Assembly: GCF_002162375.1 (NCBI RefSeq)
Contig: NZ_CP021425.1
Span: 2,939,001 to 3,003,000 of the forward strand
DNA: 64,000 nt
Direction: 5' to 3'
DNA from: Oleiphilus messinensis
GTDB taxonomy: Bacteria; Pseudomonadota; Gammaproteobacteria; Pseudomonadales; Oleiphilaceae
Translations under genes and position numbers: made by a program
The notes under the pieces: generated by a model
What the model was told of the DNA's origin: nothing
Databases searched by the model: none
The model's input: only the letters and a program-made list of their open reading frames with translations
Shown: one piece after another, positions 23,803 through 33,415 of the stretch
How positions within the stretch are numbered: the stretch's first letter is position 1
Layout of the letters: each line of letters begins with the position of its first letter

Positions 23803-25713
23803 TTACTCCGGCACGTTCAGAGGGTGAGGGTGGCCGATTACTGGTTCTGAAATGTGTTCTGATGTAGTAGTAGAACGGGAAAATGCCTGGATTTTTTGAG
23901 CGTCTTGTTCAATGGTATCGAACCAGGCCGACCCGGCTTGTAGCTCTGTAACAGGCTCAAGAAAAGCGATTTGTATTTCGGTATCGAGATCCGGTCTAAT
24001 TTTACTGAAGACTAATTGTGCTCTCGACTTCACTGCAGTATCAGAAATCCTTCCACGTTGACCCCATGCAATGTAGTAGGGTGATTCTTTATCTGCAACT
24101 GCAGTGTCCCTTTTCACGCCATGGCGTAGTTGCATCATCAATTCTTCGAAAAGCATTGCAAAATCTTCCCTTGAATTGGTGTAAGAATAATATGCATTTG
24201 CGCCATCCTGTTGATAGGCAAGGGCAACATCTTCTTTAGTAAGTGATTTCTGATAGCTGTTCGGTTCAACTGCCTGACCTTGGTCATTTCCGAAACTGAC
24301 GTCCGCCAGACTTTTCATATAGCTATTGGCCAACGGAAAGGTTGAGACTAATAAATCAGATGACAACTCAATTTTATTTCTCCGGTTCTGTGCTACCGAC
24401 AGAGGCGATTCGTTGAATGCAAAACTTCCAATCATGTCTGCGGGGAAATAGTCATTGGCGTGAGCCAACTCATGGTACAGCAGGCGTTGGAGTGCATAAC
24501 TGATATCTTCGACTGAGTACTGATCCTGACTTGTTTCACTAATGCGCTGGCCAACCCGTTGATTGTCTTTAGTATATCGGGAGTAAATTCCGAATTGAAG
24601 GCCGCTCCCGTAGGTGGTTCGAATATCCACCTGTTGGACAATTGTTGCCCGTTGCTCTGGAGTTAGTCCGAGCAAATGAGGGTCGATATAGATTGCACCT
24701 GTCGAGGAACTGAAAAAGGACTGGTTAATATCATCGGCGATAACAATGGCCGTAACGCTCCCGAAAAGATTGGAGAAGTCTGTGTGGAAATCGATATATT
24801 CGAGGAAGTTCCGGAATTCTTCGCCCATCCATTGGTGAGATACAACGACACGATCCATTACATCTGCAATCGTGATAGTGGAGGACTGTTGGGCGAGGAG
24901 TGGCAGTGTCTGAAACGAGCAGTTTGTAGAACTGGTCAGACTGTTTGAATAGACACAATTTGCCAAGATATTTGCGTATTCACTGCTGGTGTTGAATGCG
25001 GAAGTTGTGGTAACCCGATTTTTGAACCAAGCGCTCTGACTATTGAATGCAACTGCGGGTTCTACAAGTACGGTGACAGAATCCTGTAGATCCTGATCAG
25101 TTGATGTATCGGCCGTTAATGTAAAAGTGAAAAGTGTGTCTTTCGACACTGCCGGCGTTGCAAATTTGAGCGAATCTGAGGAATACTCTACATCAACTTC
25201 AGGGCCACTGGTTTGTTCCCATTGGGGGTTAAGCAATGGTTTACCACTCATGCTTTGAGCTCTGACCGTAAGGGTTTGCCCCATCAGCACCACTTTATCT
25301 GATACCAGATCAAGCTGATCCCTTGACTCAGTTTCGGCGTTAAGCTCAATTATCTCAGTGGAACTTGACCCATCTGTAAAGGCCAGTTCGGCTGTGAAGC
25401 TATAGAAACCCGCTTCAGGCAACACAAAGCTAATCAGCTTGCGAGTTTCCGAGAGGATCGAAACAGATGAGCCTGTAGCTTGAGACCATACAATCGAATC
25501 GATGGTTTTTCGATCAGAGTATACTGCTATTGCTACTCGTTCACCCGCCTTTGGGGTTTCGGGTGCATAAACATGATAATCTGCACTGGGGGGATCTGGG
25601 GGGATAGGGCGAGGGTCTGGATCCGGGCCAGGTTCTGATGCACCACCTGATCCACCACCACAAGCGCTTAAACTCAGAGCAAATAAGACTGCAATAATGT
25701 ATTTCATTAACAA
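23803..25713 (-). CDS. Lipoprotein with HELAH zinc-protease-like motif
   Basis: The 636-residue precursor has a lipobox (LSLSACGGG) followed by a Gly/Pro/Asp-rich linker, so it is a surface or periplasmic lipoprotein. Two beta-sandwich, Ig/PKD-like regions follow (about 45-130 and 130-215). Further on, LLYHELAHANDYF carries a HExxH motif, and a later FAMLFEELMMQLRHG segment could supply a third metal ligand (Glu); this would be a gluzincin-like metalloprotease. I do not recognise the family. It lies next to the serralysin-like gene, 79 bp apart on the same strand; transcription would run from the latter into it. Confidence 0.78.
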   Translation of the reverse strand: MLMKYIIAVLFALSLSACGGGSGGASEPGPDPDPRPIPPDPPSADYHVYAPETPKAGERVAIAVYSDRKTIDSIVWSQATGSSVSILSETRKLISFVLPEAGFYSFTAELAFTDGSSSTEIIELNAETESRDQLDLVSDKVVLMGQTLTVRAQSMSGKPLLNPQWEQTSGPEVDVEYSSDSLKFATPAVSKDTLFTFTLTADTSTDQDLQDSVTVLVEPAVAFNSQSAWFKNRVTTTSAFNTSSEYANILANCVYSNSLTSSTNCSFQTLPLLAQQSSTITIADVMDRVVVSHQWMGEEFRNFLEYIDFHTDFSNLFGSVTAIVIADDINQSFFSSSTGAIYIDPHLLGLTPEQRATIVQQVDIRTTYGSGLQFGIYSRYTKDNQRVGQRISETSQDQYSVEDISYALQRLLYHELAHANDYFPADMIGSFAFNESPLSVAQNRRNKIELSSDLLVSTFPLANSYMKSLADVSFGNDQGQAVEPNSYQKSLTKEDVALAYQQDGANAYYSYTNSREDFAMLFEELMMQLRHGVKRDTAVADKESPYYIAWGQRGRISDTAVKSRAQLVFSKIRPDLDTEIQIAFLEPVTELQAGSAWFDTIEQDAQKIQAFSRSTTTSEHISEPVIGHPHPLNVPE

Positions 25714-25792
25714 TCCGTAAACTTTTCCGTGTAAGTATATTCGAAATTAGCGGGTTCGCTAATGATTGATCGATTATCGTCCATAATTAATG

Positions 25793-27682
25793 TCAAGACA
25801 GGAAATCCCACGCACTAACGATTGGAGCGGTTGCTAAAGCAAATTCATTAGAGAATAGGATATTCTCATAAAGTTCAATTTGTGTGACTTCGTTCGAGTC
25901 GAGACTGGTTTGCCAGAGAGACTCACTCAAAATGGTTTTCTCCCAGATTATTTCTGAATTTTCGAATGGTAAATCCAGTGAGTTTTGTCGCATGAAGGCA
26001 ACTAATTCAGCGTTCCCCAACAGTCCGGAATTATCCAGGTCTGCCCAATGCATAAGCTCATCAGAATATAGGAAAACATCTGACAAATCCCTTAATTCCA
26101 TCTCTTTATTGTTAATTTTTTGTAACCACCAATTAAAGCCTTCCTGATCCGGCTTGCGCTGAAACGTGCCCAGGTATAGACGATAGAGTTGGGCTTCTGT
26201 CGAGGAAATGGTTCGATCTTCCAGTGCCGTGTTGGTCGGGATTATTTCTGATCCTTGTAGATCGCCGGGTGACGCAAAGAGAGAAAGGTTATTGCTTATC
26301 AGATTGTGTTCAAAGTTTTCTAATTCTATGGTGTTGTCGTTAAACTCAACGCGTTCAATACCCACCATTGAAGTTATATAACCGCTATCCAGGTCACGAA
26401 TAGAAAATGTGCCATCAGTTATATCGACTTTGAAAGACTCCAGGTTTTTGGGAATAGTCAATCGATCCAGGCCTTCGTCACCATTTATGCTGTCAATTCC
26501 ATGACTCCACCGAACGGTGTCATCTCCCGATCCCGCTTTAACGGTGTCGTCACCTCTCCCGGTAATAATGAGATCATTGCCTGTTCCACTGGTGATGATA
26601 TTCCCGTAATTGTTTCCTTGTATTCTGTCATTACCGCTGCTGGTTATAACTTCGTTGACTCTTGTGTCTTCGTGCAGAAAAACATTTGCGTCCTGCAGCT
26701 TGTCCAAAGCATAACCCCCTCCGGTTGTTGACCAGCTCCCCGGGATAAGGCTGATATCGAGGTCGCCACTATTATTGATAATGATTGTATTCCTGCCACC
26801 GGAATCTGCGATGGTGATATAGCTATTGGTATATTGATGCTTGAAGCTGTCGGTATTGTTGGACAGAGCAAGCAAGCCGATGCCAAGGTTGTTTGGAGAG
26901 GTGAGTGAGTTATTTATAATGTAGGTATCGTTTTTGGTATCCTGAGCCTTTCCATAAAGGAATTGTAAGGCGTCAAGATCCAGTGGCATAAACGTACTGG
27001 CACTTGACCAGTGTGTCAGAGTCCCGGTATCGATAAATTCCGGCCAGGCATTGTAAGACATTGCGGTATATCGGTTGTATTCATACAACGCTGGAACGAC
27101 TTCGTTAGTATAAGGGGAGTCAGGCAAGCCACCTTCGTGGCTGTGTTCCAAGCCGAGTGAATGCCCTAACTCATGAACCAGAACATAGCGAACAATATCC
27201 AGATATGGATTTGTGCTTAACCAGTCAGAGTTCATCCAGACATCACCGCTGGTGTTATACGCGGAAAGTGGATGTTTGATTAAGGCGTCATTGAATGGTT
27301 GAATCGGAGTGGGTGTATAGCTCAGACCCGCATAATTTTCAGACATGCCGGTGCTTGCAACACGAATATCACTTGATTGATCCGGGGCGACTTCCACAAA
27401 GCGGATATTGGCAAATTTTTCGATACTCAGCAGTATATCGCGAACAAGGTCTTGATAGTCTGAATGGAGCGGGTTGAAGGAATCCCGGTAAGGCTCGTTT
27501 CTTGTCGTATGGTTTTGATATCCCTGGCTGGATGTCGGACCAAAATGTTCTGCTAGTTGCGGAAAGGAATAGGTCAACGTCAACGGTGACCCGTCAGGCT
27601 GGGGAGACCACTGACTTCCGCTGATAACGCCTGTGTAGTACTGGTCTGGTAACCAACTCGCGTAACTTACTTCAGCTTTCAA
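25793..27682 (-). CDS. Serralysin-like metalloprotease with RTX repeats and DUF4214
   Basis: This 629-residue protein lacks a signal peptide. HELGHSLGLEHSH near residues 169-181 is the metzincin zinc site (HExxHxxGxxH) and TAMSYNAW near 207-214 is the Met-turn. Calcium-binding hemolysin-type repeats follow (GNDRIQGN, GTGNDLIITG, GSGDDTV, and GDEGLDRL), then a DUF4214 domain (QLYRLYLGTFQRKPDQEGFN) near 505-524. This is the organisation of proteins exported by type I secretion (AprDEF-like), with the signal at the C-terminus; no T1SS genes are in the window. It probably digests extracellular proteins. Confidence 0.9.
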   Translation of the reverse strand: MKAEVSYASWLPDQYYTGVISGSQWSPQPDGSPLTLTYSFPQLAEHFGPTSSQGYQNHTTRNEPYRDSFNPLHSDYQDLVRDILLSIEKFANIRFVEVAPDQSSDIRVASTGMSENYAGLSYTPTPIQPFNDALIKHPLSAYNTSGDVWMNSDWLSTNPYLDIVRYVLVHELGHSLGLEHSHEGGLPDSPYTNEVVPALYEYNRYTAMSYNAWPEFIDTGTLTHWSSASTFMPLDLDALQFLYGKAQDTKNDTYIINNSLTSPNNLGIGLLALSNNTDSFKHQYTNSYITIADSGGRNTIIINNSGDLDISLIPGSWSTTGGGYALDKLQDANVFLHEDTRVNEVITSSGNDRIQGNNYGNIITSGTGNDLIITGRGDDTVKAGSGDDTVRWSHGIDSINGDEGLDRLTIPKNLESFKVDITDGTFSIRDLDSGYITSMVGIERVEFNDNTIELENFEHNLISNNLSLFASPGDLQGSEIIPTNTALEDRTISSTEAQLYRLYLGTFQRKPDQEGFNWWLQKINNKEMELRDLSDVFLYSDELMHWADLDNSGLLGNAELVAFMRQNSLDLPFENSEIIWEKTILSESLWQTSLDSNEVTQIELYENILFSNEFALATAPIVSAWDFLS

Positions 27683-27881
27683 TATCTGCTCCGCGAACGA
27701 TGTTCCTGCAACCTGAAAAATATCTGAATCCTTGCCAAAATCAAAGTGTACTATAAGGTTATTCTACACGGGATACCCCAGCTGAGGAACTTAAATTTAT
27801 GTGTTACCCGGCTCAGTTTTACGATTACTTACAATTCAGGAAATTGATTGTTTGCCGCAATTTCGTTGGGTGAGGACGAGT

Positions 27882-28889
27882 ATGACACTTAGAAACAGAC
27901 TGATCACATCTACATTCGCCTTCCAATTGGTCATATTGTGCACCGTTCAAGTATGGTTCACTCGACCTGCATTGGCACAGTGGAATGAGGAAGAATGGAC
28001 CTGCATGGGAACGACCTGTTCTGTGGTGCTTTGGACTAAAAACCCTGAAACAGCAGTAAGCGCTTTACGTGCAGCACAGGAAATAATGACTGAATATGAT
28101 AATGAATTGAGCCCTTATAAAGACAATAGTTTATTAAGTCGTATCAATAAACGCGCACACCTTGAGCCGATAAAGCTGGATGATCGGGCACTTCGCATTT
28201 TAAAAAAAGCAAAACACTATTATGAAATCACAGGCGGGGCTTTTGATGTTACATTCGCATCCGCTGGACACTTGTATGACTATCGTAAAGCAATCGTTCC
28301 GTCGGACACGGACCTAGAAAAAGCTTTAGATAAAATTGGTAGTAAGTTGATATATTTAGATTATGAGCATAGCGAAGTTTCTGTTTTGGAATCAGGCGTA
28401 AAGCTGGATCTTGGCGGTATTGCTAAAGGTGCCGCCCTGGATGAAGTCGTCAAAGCCTGGCGTAAAATAGGTATTGAACATGGATATGTTAGTGCGGGCG
28501 GTGATACCTATTTTCTGGGTCAACATGAAGGGCGTCCCTGGTGGGTCGGTATTCAACACCCCAGAAACAAAGGGGAAAATGCGTTATCCGTACCCATCGA
28601 GAACAGTGCTGTTTCAACTTCGGGTGACTATGAGCGTTTTTTTGAAAAGTCGGGTGAGCGCCACCATCACATTATCACTCCAAAAACAGGCCGCTCAGCG
28701 AAAGGGGTAGCCAGTGTTACGGTATTGGGAAAACAAGGCATTGATACGGATGCGCTTTCAACTGCAGTATTTGTACTTGGCGTAGAAGAAGGGTTGCATC
28801 TGATCAACAGAACGGATGGTTTTGATGTAATTATTATTGATTTTGAAGGAAAGGTTTATTTCAGCAAGGGGCTCAAGGCCCCATACTGA
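27882..28889 (+). CDS. apbE: FAD:protein FMN transferase, ApbE type
   Basis: The 335-residue exported protein has an N-terminal membrane segment or signal peptide (FAFQLVILCTVQVWF, cleavage near ALAQ) and the ApbE fold: CMGTTCSVVLW near residues 31-41, GGAFDVTFAS near 110-119, KLDLGGIAKGAALDEV near 168-183, and AGGDTYFLG near 196-204. ApbE attaches FMN to Ser/Thr of exported flavoproteins such as NqrB/NqrC or RnfG, using FAD. ATG 27882 is preceded by GAGGA; the frame is open upstream to 27801 but that extension would disrupt the signal peptide. No flavinylated target is encoded in this window. Confidence 0.85.
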   Translation: MTLRNRLITSTFAFQLVILCTVQVWFTRPALAQWNEEEWTCMGTTCSVVLWTKNPETAVSALRAAQEIMTEYDNELSPYKDNSLLSRINKRAHLEPIKLDDRALRILKKAKHYYEITGGAFDVTFASAGHLYDYRKAIVPSDTDLEKALDKIGSKLIYLDYEHSEVSVLESGVKLDLGGIAKGAALDEVVKAWRKIGIEHGYVSAGGDTYFLGQHEGRPWWVGIQHPRNKGENALSVPIENSAVSTSGDYERFFEKSGERHHHIITPKTGRSAKGVASVTVLGKQGIDTDALSTAVFVLGVEEGLHLINRTDGFDVIIIDFEGKVYFSKGLKAPY

Positions 28890-28918
28890 AATGGCCAGAA
28901 TCAAACAATATGCAGGTG

Positions 28919-30403
28919 TTACGCCTGTAGCTGGAGTGTAGTCAGCGAACGGGTTCTGACTTTTTTTAACAAGTCAGGATTATCCGTCAGGGATTGTCCG
29001 TAAGATGGAATCATCTCTTTCATTTTGTTTAACCAACTGGCGTCTGAAAGTCGAGCTCCAAAGCTGTCCTCGATGACGTTGATCATGGTCTGTACCGCGG
29101 TAGATGCGCCGGGTGACGCACCAAGCAAGGCAGAAAGTGTTCCATCTTTAGATGAAATGACTTCAGTTCCAAACTCAAGTTTACCACCTAACTCGTTACA
29201 TTCTTTGATAATTTGAACTCGCTGCCCTGCAGCCGCGAGCTCCCAGTCCTTCTCGTTGGCCTCAGGGAAAAAGTTTCGAAGAGCATCAACCCTGCTTTTA
29301 TGGGATTGGAAAACTTCTTTAATCAAATACCGGGTTAGATCCATATTCCCCCAGCCTGCATTCACAATAGGTTTTAGATTGCGAGATTTAACTGAAGTCG
29401 GTAGATCAAACACAGACCCTTTTTTCAGGAATTTTGTCGTGAAGCCAGCGTAAGGGCCGAATAATAAGGCAGGTTTACCGTTGATAATTCGGGTATCCAG
29501 ATGCGGTACAGACATGGGGGGCGCACCCAAAGGAGCCTTTCCGTAAACTTTTGCGTGGTGTTGTTCTACGATTTCCTGCTTGGTGCAGACTAACCATTGT
29601 CCGCTGACTGGAAACCCACCGTAACCAACGCTCTCGGGAATGCCGGACTTTTGCAGCAGTGGAAGCGCCCCGCCTCCCGCACCCAGGAAAACAAATCCGG
29701 CGTTAATGGAAAAATTACGACCCGATCGCTCATTTCTGACGACCACATCCCAGTTTCCCTTCCTTTGCTGTTTTAAATCAACTACAGAGTGTTGCAACAA
29801 AAGCTCAAAGTTCTCATGGCTTTCGAGGTTTTTTACCATGCTTCGCGTGAGCGAACCAAAATCGACGTCAGATCCGTATTCAACCTTAGTGGCAGCCACT
29901 CGTTCAGTCGGATTTCGGTTTTGCATCACCAGTGGCATCCACTCTCGGAGTACTTCCGGATCTTCGCTATACTCCATATCGGCAAACGATGGCTGGGAAA
30001 CCATTGCATCATATCGCTTTCGGAGAAATTCTACGTCTTTCTCTCCCCAGACAAAGCTTTTGTGGGGGGCACGGTTTATAAATTGGGATGGTTCGGGTAA
30101 TACACCGTTTTCAACCAGATATGACCAGAATTGCAGGGTAACTTCAAATGATGAGTTTATCGCCAACGCTCTTGATACATCGATACTACCGTCCGGGGTC
30201 TCCGGTGTGTAGTTCAATTCACAATAAGCTGCGTGTCCTGTGCCAGCGTTGTTCCAGCCGTCAGTACTTTCGTGTGCGACATGATCAAGTCTTTCTACCA
30301 TGCAAATTTTCAAGGTGGGATCGAGCTGCTTAAGCATCATTCCCAGGGTCGTGCTCATGACACCGGCCCCTACGAGCAAAACATCTGCGGTTATCGCGAT
30401 CAT
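28919..30403 (-). CDS. mqo: Malate:quinone oxidoreductase
   Basis: A full-length (494 residues) Mqo. It opens MIAITADVLLVGAGVMSTTLG, the FAD-binding Rossmann motif, followed by ERLDHVAHESTDGWNNAGTGHAAYCELNYTP near 37-67, which is distinctive; NAGTGHA and GAGGGALPLLQKSG near 245-258 are also family hallmarks. It oxidises malate to oxaloacetate and passes electrons to quinone at the cytoplasmic membrane, in the TCA cycle. It converges with apbE. A TATAAT box lies 63 bp upstream of the ATG, and an FNR-like palindrome further upstream. Confidence 0.93.
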   Translation of the reverse strand: MIAITADVLLVGAGVMSTTLGMMLKQLDPTLKICMVERLDHVAHESTDGWNNAGTGHAAYCELNYTPETPDGSIDVSRALAINSSFEVTLQFWSYLVENGVLPEPSQFINRAPHKSFVWGEKDVEFLRKRYDAMVSQPSFADMEYSEDPEVLREWMPLVMQNRNPTERVAATKVEYGSDVDFGSLTRSMVKNLESHENFELLLQHSVVDLKQQRKGNWDVVVRNERSGRNFSINAGFVFLGAGGGALPLLQKSGIPESVGYGGFPVSGQWLVCTKQEIVEQHHAKVYGKAPLGAPPMSVPHLDTRIINGKPALLFGPYAGFTTKFLKKGSVFDLPTSVKSRNLKPIVNAGWGNMDLTRYLIKEVFQSHKSRVDALRNFFPEANEKDWELAAAGQRVQIIKECNELGGKLEFGTEVISSKDGTLSALLGASPGASTAVQTMINVIEDSFGARLSDASWLNKMKEMIPSYGQSLTDNPDLLKKVRTRSLTTLQLQA

Positions 30404-30465
30404 TACTTTTCTTCGCCTTTACAAACAAGTCCAATAGTCGTTTTTCGTCTTTTAAGTCGCGCGCC

Positions 30466-30471
30466 ATTATA
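30466..30471 (-). promoter_or_regulatory. Possible -10 box of mqo
   Basis: TATAAT on the minus strand lies 63 bp upstream of the mqo start. No convincing -35 hexamer is seen at 16-18 bp spacing, so the promoter might need an activator. Confidence 0.35.
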
Positions 30472-30532
30472 CGGTATTTGCGACAAAAATTTTAATAAAC
30501 GAAGGTAAAAGCGTTATAAATTGAAAAAAATT

Positions 30533-30548
30533 AATGATCTGGATCATT
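30533..30548. promoter_or_regulatory. FNR/ANR-like palindrome upstream of mqo
   Basis: AATGATCTGGATCATT is a perfect palindrome with a 2-base centre. It resembles the FNR consensus TTGAT-N4-ATCAA but has A and T at the outermost consensus positions. It lies about 130 bp upstream of the mqo ATG and about 60 bp upstream of the -10 candidate. Confidence 0.3.
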
Positions 30549-30745
30549 GACAGTGTTTGGATATGATAAGAAACGCACCAAAATGAAATTTAAAAGTGTC
30601 AAACGAACCAATATGGGGCTTGCTAGTTAGAAATGTGTTTTATTTTATCGCGTTGGCATTTTTCAGCGTATCCCATGAATAAAGTAAGTGATTGTGGGGA
30701 TGGGGGGATTCGAAGCGGCGTGATCTGGATCGATGCGAGAAGAAA

Positions 30746-30768
30746 TTCCTCCGGCTGAGCCGGAGGAA
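30746..30768 (-). terminator. Rho-independent terminator of the AAR-like reductase gene
   Basis: TTCCTCCGGCT and AGCCGGAGGAA form an 11-bp GC-rich stem around a single base. On the minus strand it is followed by TTTCTTCTC, and it sits 29 bp after the stop at 30797, so it fits a minus-strand terminator. Confidence 0.75.
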
Positions 30769-30796
30769 CAGGAGGCTTTTTAGTTAAACGAAAACA

Positions 30797-32848
30797 TTAA
30801 GCCGTTTTCCAGGTTTTTCGGGCTTCCACCGCTAGCTTTCTCACACGTTCGATATCTTCATCTGTAAACACGCCATTCACGCCAGAGATAGCGGCCAGTT
30901 TCATACCGTGTTTCAAGCCGAGTTTATAAATTTCTTTCACTTTTTCCCATTCAGTATTACGACCAATGGTAAAGACTTCGAACCGTCCCTCAAGTGCGAG
31001 TACGATAGTTTCCGCCATACAGGCAAAGACAACATTCTGTGGCAGTTTGATGTCTCTCATATGTAATTTATCTTCTACCGGCAGTTCGATTTCACCGGAT
31101 TCAATTACCAGTACATCAGGGCGTTTGGCCACTTCACTTGGGGGCAGGTCAAGCGGTCTGGCAACATCGGTGATTACACAGCCCGGTTTGACTTTGGTGA
31201 TATCCAGAATCTTTTTCCCGGCACCGGAAGTAGAAGTGACGATCATGTCCATCTCTTCCAGGTAGGCATCCGAATCTGTGGTGACGAAAATCTTGGCATC
31301 GGGCGTGTCTTTCAGCATTGATTCTTTCAGCTGATTAAGTTTTCGCTCATTTCGTCCGGAAAGATAAACTTCCTCAAATGCCATGGCCAAAAGTCGTGCG
31401 GAAACCGATCCGATTGACCCGGTTGCACCTACAACCATTGTTTTCGCCGGGAGCTTTTTCCCTTTCACCGGTTTAACCAGATTCATTCGACGCATTGCAT
31501 CTGCTGCTGCCCACAAGGCTCCAGAGGCACTGTAGCTGTTACCCGTTGTGATTGGAATGCTGGAACGTTTTGCCACGGTGACACCCGCATCACCCACAAC
31601 TTTGGTGAATGCGCCCAGTCCCATTATTTGAGCCCCCATTTTTTCTGCCATTTTGGCTGCAGCAAGCAATCTTTTATAGGTAAACTCAGGGCTGTGGGCC
31701 AGCATCTCTTTCGGTGTGCCACCAACTGTAATTAACCAGCCTTCCGCTTCTGCTCCCGTTGGGGATTTAATACCCTTAACTTCTGAGTAAACGAATGGAG
31801 GGCTGTAAGCGACGGTCTTTTCCAACGCTTTCATTACCGTCGGGCCTGCCAGTTTTTTCGGGATTGGCGAAACGTTACGAATATATTCTGCAGACAGCGG
31901 GTGGATTACGAAAGCAAACCGTCGAATGTTGCGGAACTCGCCTGTTGGGTGAATCAAGCTTGGCTTGATATCCAGTTCCTTAATGATTTCCTGCATGTCC
32001 GCCATGGAAAGTTCTTCTGCTGGAATATTGGTCGCGCCAATGATCATCGCTTCCAGCACGTTCACACCAATCACCTGATCGAAGATATCAGGTGTTACAT
32101 CAATGACTAAGTTAACATTCGCTTTTTTGAATTCTTCAAGGAATGAGCTCATCACGGAGGATGTAATCAGTGTTTTACCTTCCAGACTTTCTTTGTCACC
32201 GTATTTCAGAATTTCTGAACAGGTTCCCACAATCACGTGGGAGTCTTTCATGGCTGCACGGATTTGGTGTTTAACCAATTTGGGAATTTTGGGTAAGTCC
32301 GGTGTGATTGAACTTACGGGGTTCAACCGGTCAATACTGTGTTTACCCAGTGCATACATCTCCAGTGCAGTAATGGAGTTTAGCATCTTGGGTACGCCGG
32401 TTTGAATTACCGGGTCTGCAAATTTAAGGTTAGGCGTGTACTCCGACATCACCATCGCCATTTCATAGTTCTCCATCCCTGAAAGGAAGAGGACTTTGTT
32501 ATTGTCGAAATAGTTACCCAATTTTTTTTGTACATGACGCACGGCAGAACACTGCAATAAACGGCGAATTCTCGCGCCTGTAGTCACCGGCACACGGGTA
32601 ACGACATTGGTAAGACGTTTGGTTTCCGGGTGCTCAAAACGGTAGTCGCCCACAGCGTAGTCATCACTGACCATGCCAACACCAACGACATCGCATTTAC
32701 TTTGCAGTTTTTGCAGGTGTTCCCACGCAGCGGTTTCATCGCCATCGGTTCCGATACGCTGCACGGAAAACGATTCATCCAGAAAGCGTGTTGAGAATTC
32801 ATAATCCTGACTGGAAGGCCCCAAACTGATACTGATAATTTTTTTCAT
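30797..32848 (-). CDS. Long reductase with acyl-ACP reductase (AAR)-like C-terminal half
   Basis: The C-terminal half (about residues 380-683) matches cyanobacterial long-chain acyl-ACP reductase: AEKMGAQIMGLGAFTKVVGD, then the ITTGNSYSA segment, the Rossmann loop VVGATGSIGSVSA near 468-480, and VFACMAETI with a Cys near residue 610 in the place of the AAR thioester cysteine, then GRNTEWEKV and GLKHGMKLA. AAR reduces acyl-ACP or acyl-CoA to fatty aldehyde with NADPH, so this may be an acyl-thioester reductase. The N-terminal 340 residues (MKKIISISLGPSSQDYEF...) are not part of AAR and I do not recognise them. Start 32848 follows AGGGA; the ORF extends 9 codons further. The gene is alone and ends in a strong terminator. 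Confidence 0.78.
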   Translation of the reverse strand: MKKIISISLGPSSQDYEFSTRFLDESFSVQRIGTDGDETAAWEHLQKLQSKCDVVGVGMVSDDYAVGDYRFEHPETKRLTNVVTRVPVTTGARIRRLLQCSAVRHVQKKLGNYFDNNKVLFLSGMENYEMAMVMSEYTPNLKFADPVIQTGVPKMLNSITALEMYALGKHSIDRLNPVSSITPDLPKIPKLVKHQIRAAMKDSHVIVGTCSEILKYGDKESLEGKTLITSSVMSSFLEEFKKANVNLVIDVTPDIFDQVIGVNVLEAMIIGATNIPAEELSMADMQEIIKELDIKPSLIHPTGEFRNIRRFAFVIHPLSAEYIRNVSPIPKKLAGPTVMKALEKTVAYSPPFVYSEVKGIKSPTGAEAEGWLITVGGTPKEMLAHSPEFTYKRLLAAAKMAEKMGAQIMGLGAFTKVVGDAGVTVAKRSSIPITTGNSYSASGALWAAADAMRRMNLVKPVKGKKLPAKTMVVGATGSIGSVSARLLAMAFEEVYLSGRNERKLNQLKESMLKDTPDAKIFVTTDSDAYLEEMDMIVTSTSGAGKKILDITKVKPGCVITDVARPLDLPPSEVAKRPDVLVIESGEIELPVEDKLHMRDIKLPQNVVFACMAETIVLALEGRFEVFTIGRNTEWEKVKEIYKLGLKHGMKLAAISGVNGVFTDEDIERVRKLAVEARKTWKTA

Positions 32849-33163
32849 TGCTGTCCCTTGAAAATGATCTGTCAATTTACCTTTTAACAGTCAATTTCTA
32901 CCTGTTGTTAGTGTTAACTGTTGTTCAAAAAATGCTCTGATTATTTGAAGATAGTCTAAGTTTGCATTCCATGCTTCATTATCTAAATTCTTCCGAATCA
33001 TCTATGCGGGTAAAGCATATTCGAATGATTCCTAGAACTTGTTTTTAATTTCAGGACGAAGATTAATCGGCTTTGTTACCGAGTGTCTACTCTAGAATTC
33101 GAGCTAAAGCTCAAATGTGATGAATTCGGTCATCTTGAAATTGTGCCGTAACGGGATCAACTT
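32849..33163. other. Intergenic region upstream of the AAR-like gene
   Basis: This 315-bp gap separates divergent genes. It contains a near-perfect inverted repeat, AACAGTCAA at 32886-32894 and TTAACTGTT at 32914-32922 (one mismatch), about 40-75 bp upstream of the reductase start, which could be an operator. No good promoter hexamers were identified. Confidence 0.35.
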
Positions 33164-33391
33164 GTGGCGGACTTTGCTATTTCGTATCGCCGTGATTCCA
33201 GTCATTCGTTGAAGTATATCGATGCAGCTCTGAATTCAGATCACTTGGTTTTTGCGTTGTTCGTGGGAGAAGACGGGACGATCATCGCGGAGCAAATAAA
33301 GCGGCCGGGGGGGAGAGTCGTCGCATCAACCCAAGATATTGGTGCTCAGGTTGATGCGGTTCGACAAAAGCTGGGGTTTTTTAAAGTATAA
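33164..33391 (+). CDS. Small hypothetical protein
   Basis: A 75-residue frame from GTG 33164. The sequence is balanced for a folded protein: HSLKYIDAALNSDHLVFALF, a GEDGTIIAEQIKRPGG turn and a DIGAQVDAVRQKLGFF helix. The upstream GGGA is only weakly placed as RBS. Because no other gene explains this DNA and amino-acid use is not biased, I list it with moderate doubt; it could also be an unannotated fragment. No family recognised. Confidence 0.45.
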   Translation: MADFAISYRRDSSHSLKYIDAALNSDHLVFALFVGEDGTIIAEQIKRPGGRVVASTQDIGAQVDAVRQKLGFFKV

Positions 33392-33415
33392 GCTCAAGTC
33401 CAAAAGATAGAGTCA

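Larger units (their letters stand above)
30404..30796. other. Intergenic region between mqo and the reductase gene
   Basis: A 393-bp stretch with no convincing gene. It holds the mqo promoter candidates at its left end, the FNR-like palindrome, and at its right end the terminator of the 30797 gene. I see nothing else that is structured. Confidence 0.5.

Noticed and set aside
23790-23815. Rho-independent terminator between the Cys-cluster gene and the lipoprotein gene
   Set aside because: The GTGCC/GGCAC stem has only five continuous pairs with mismatches in the inner arm and no T tract.
30541-30570. sigma70 promoter TTGACA with TATGAT
   Set aside because: The two hexamers are only 9 bp apart, too close to form a promoter.
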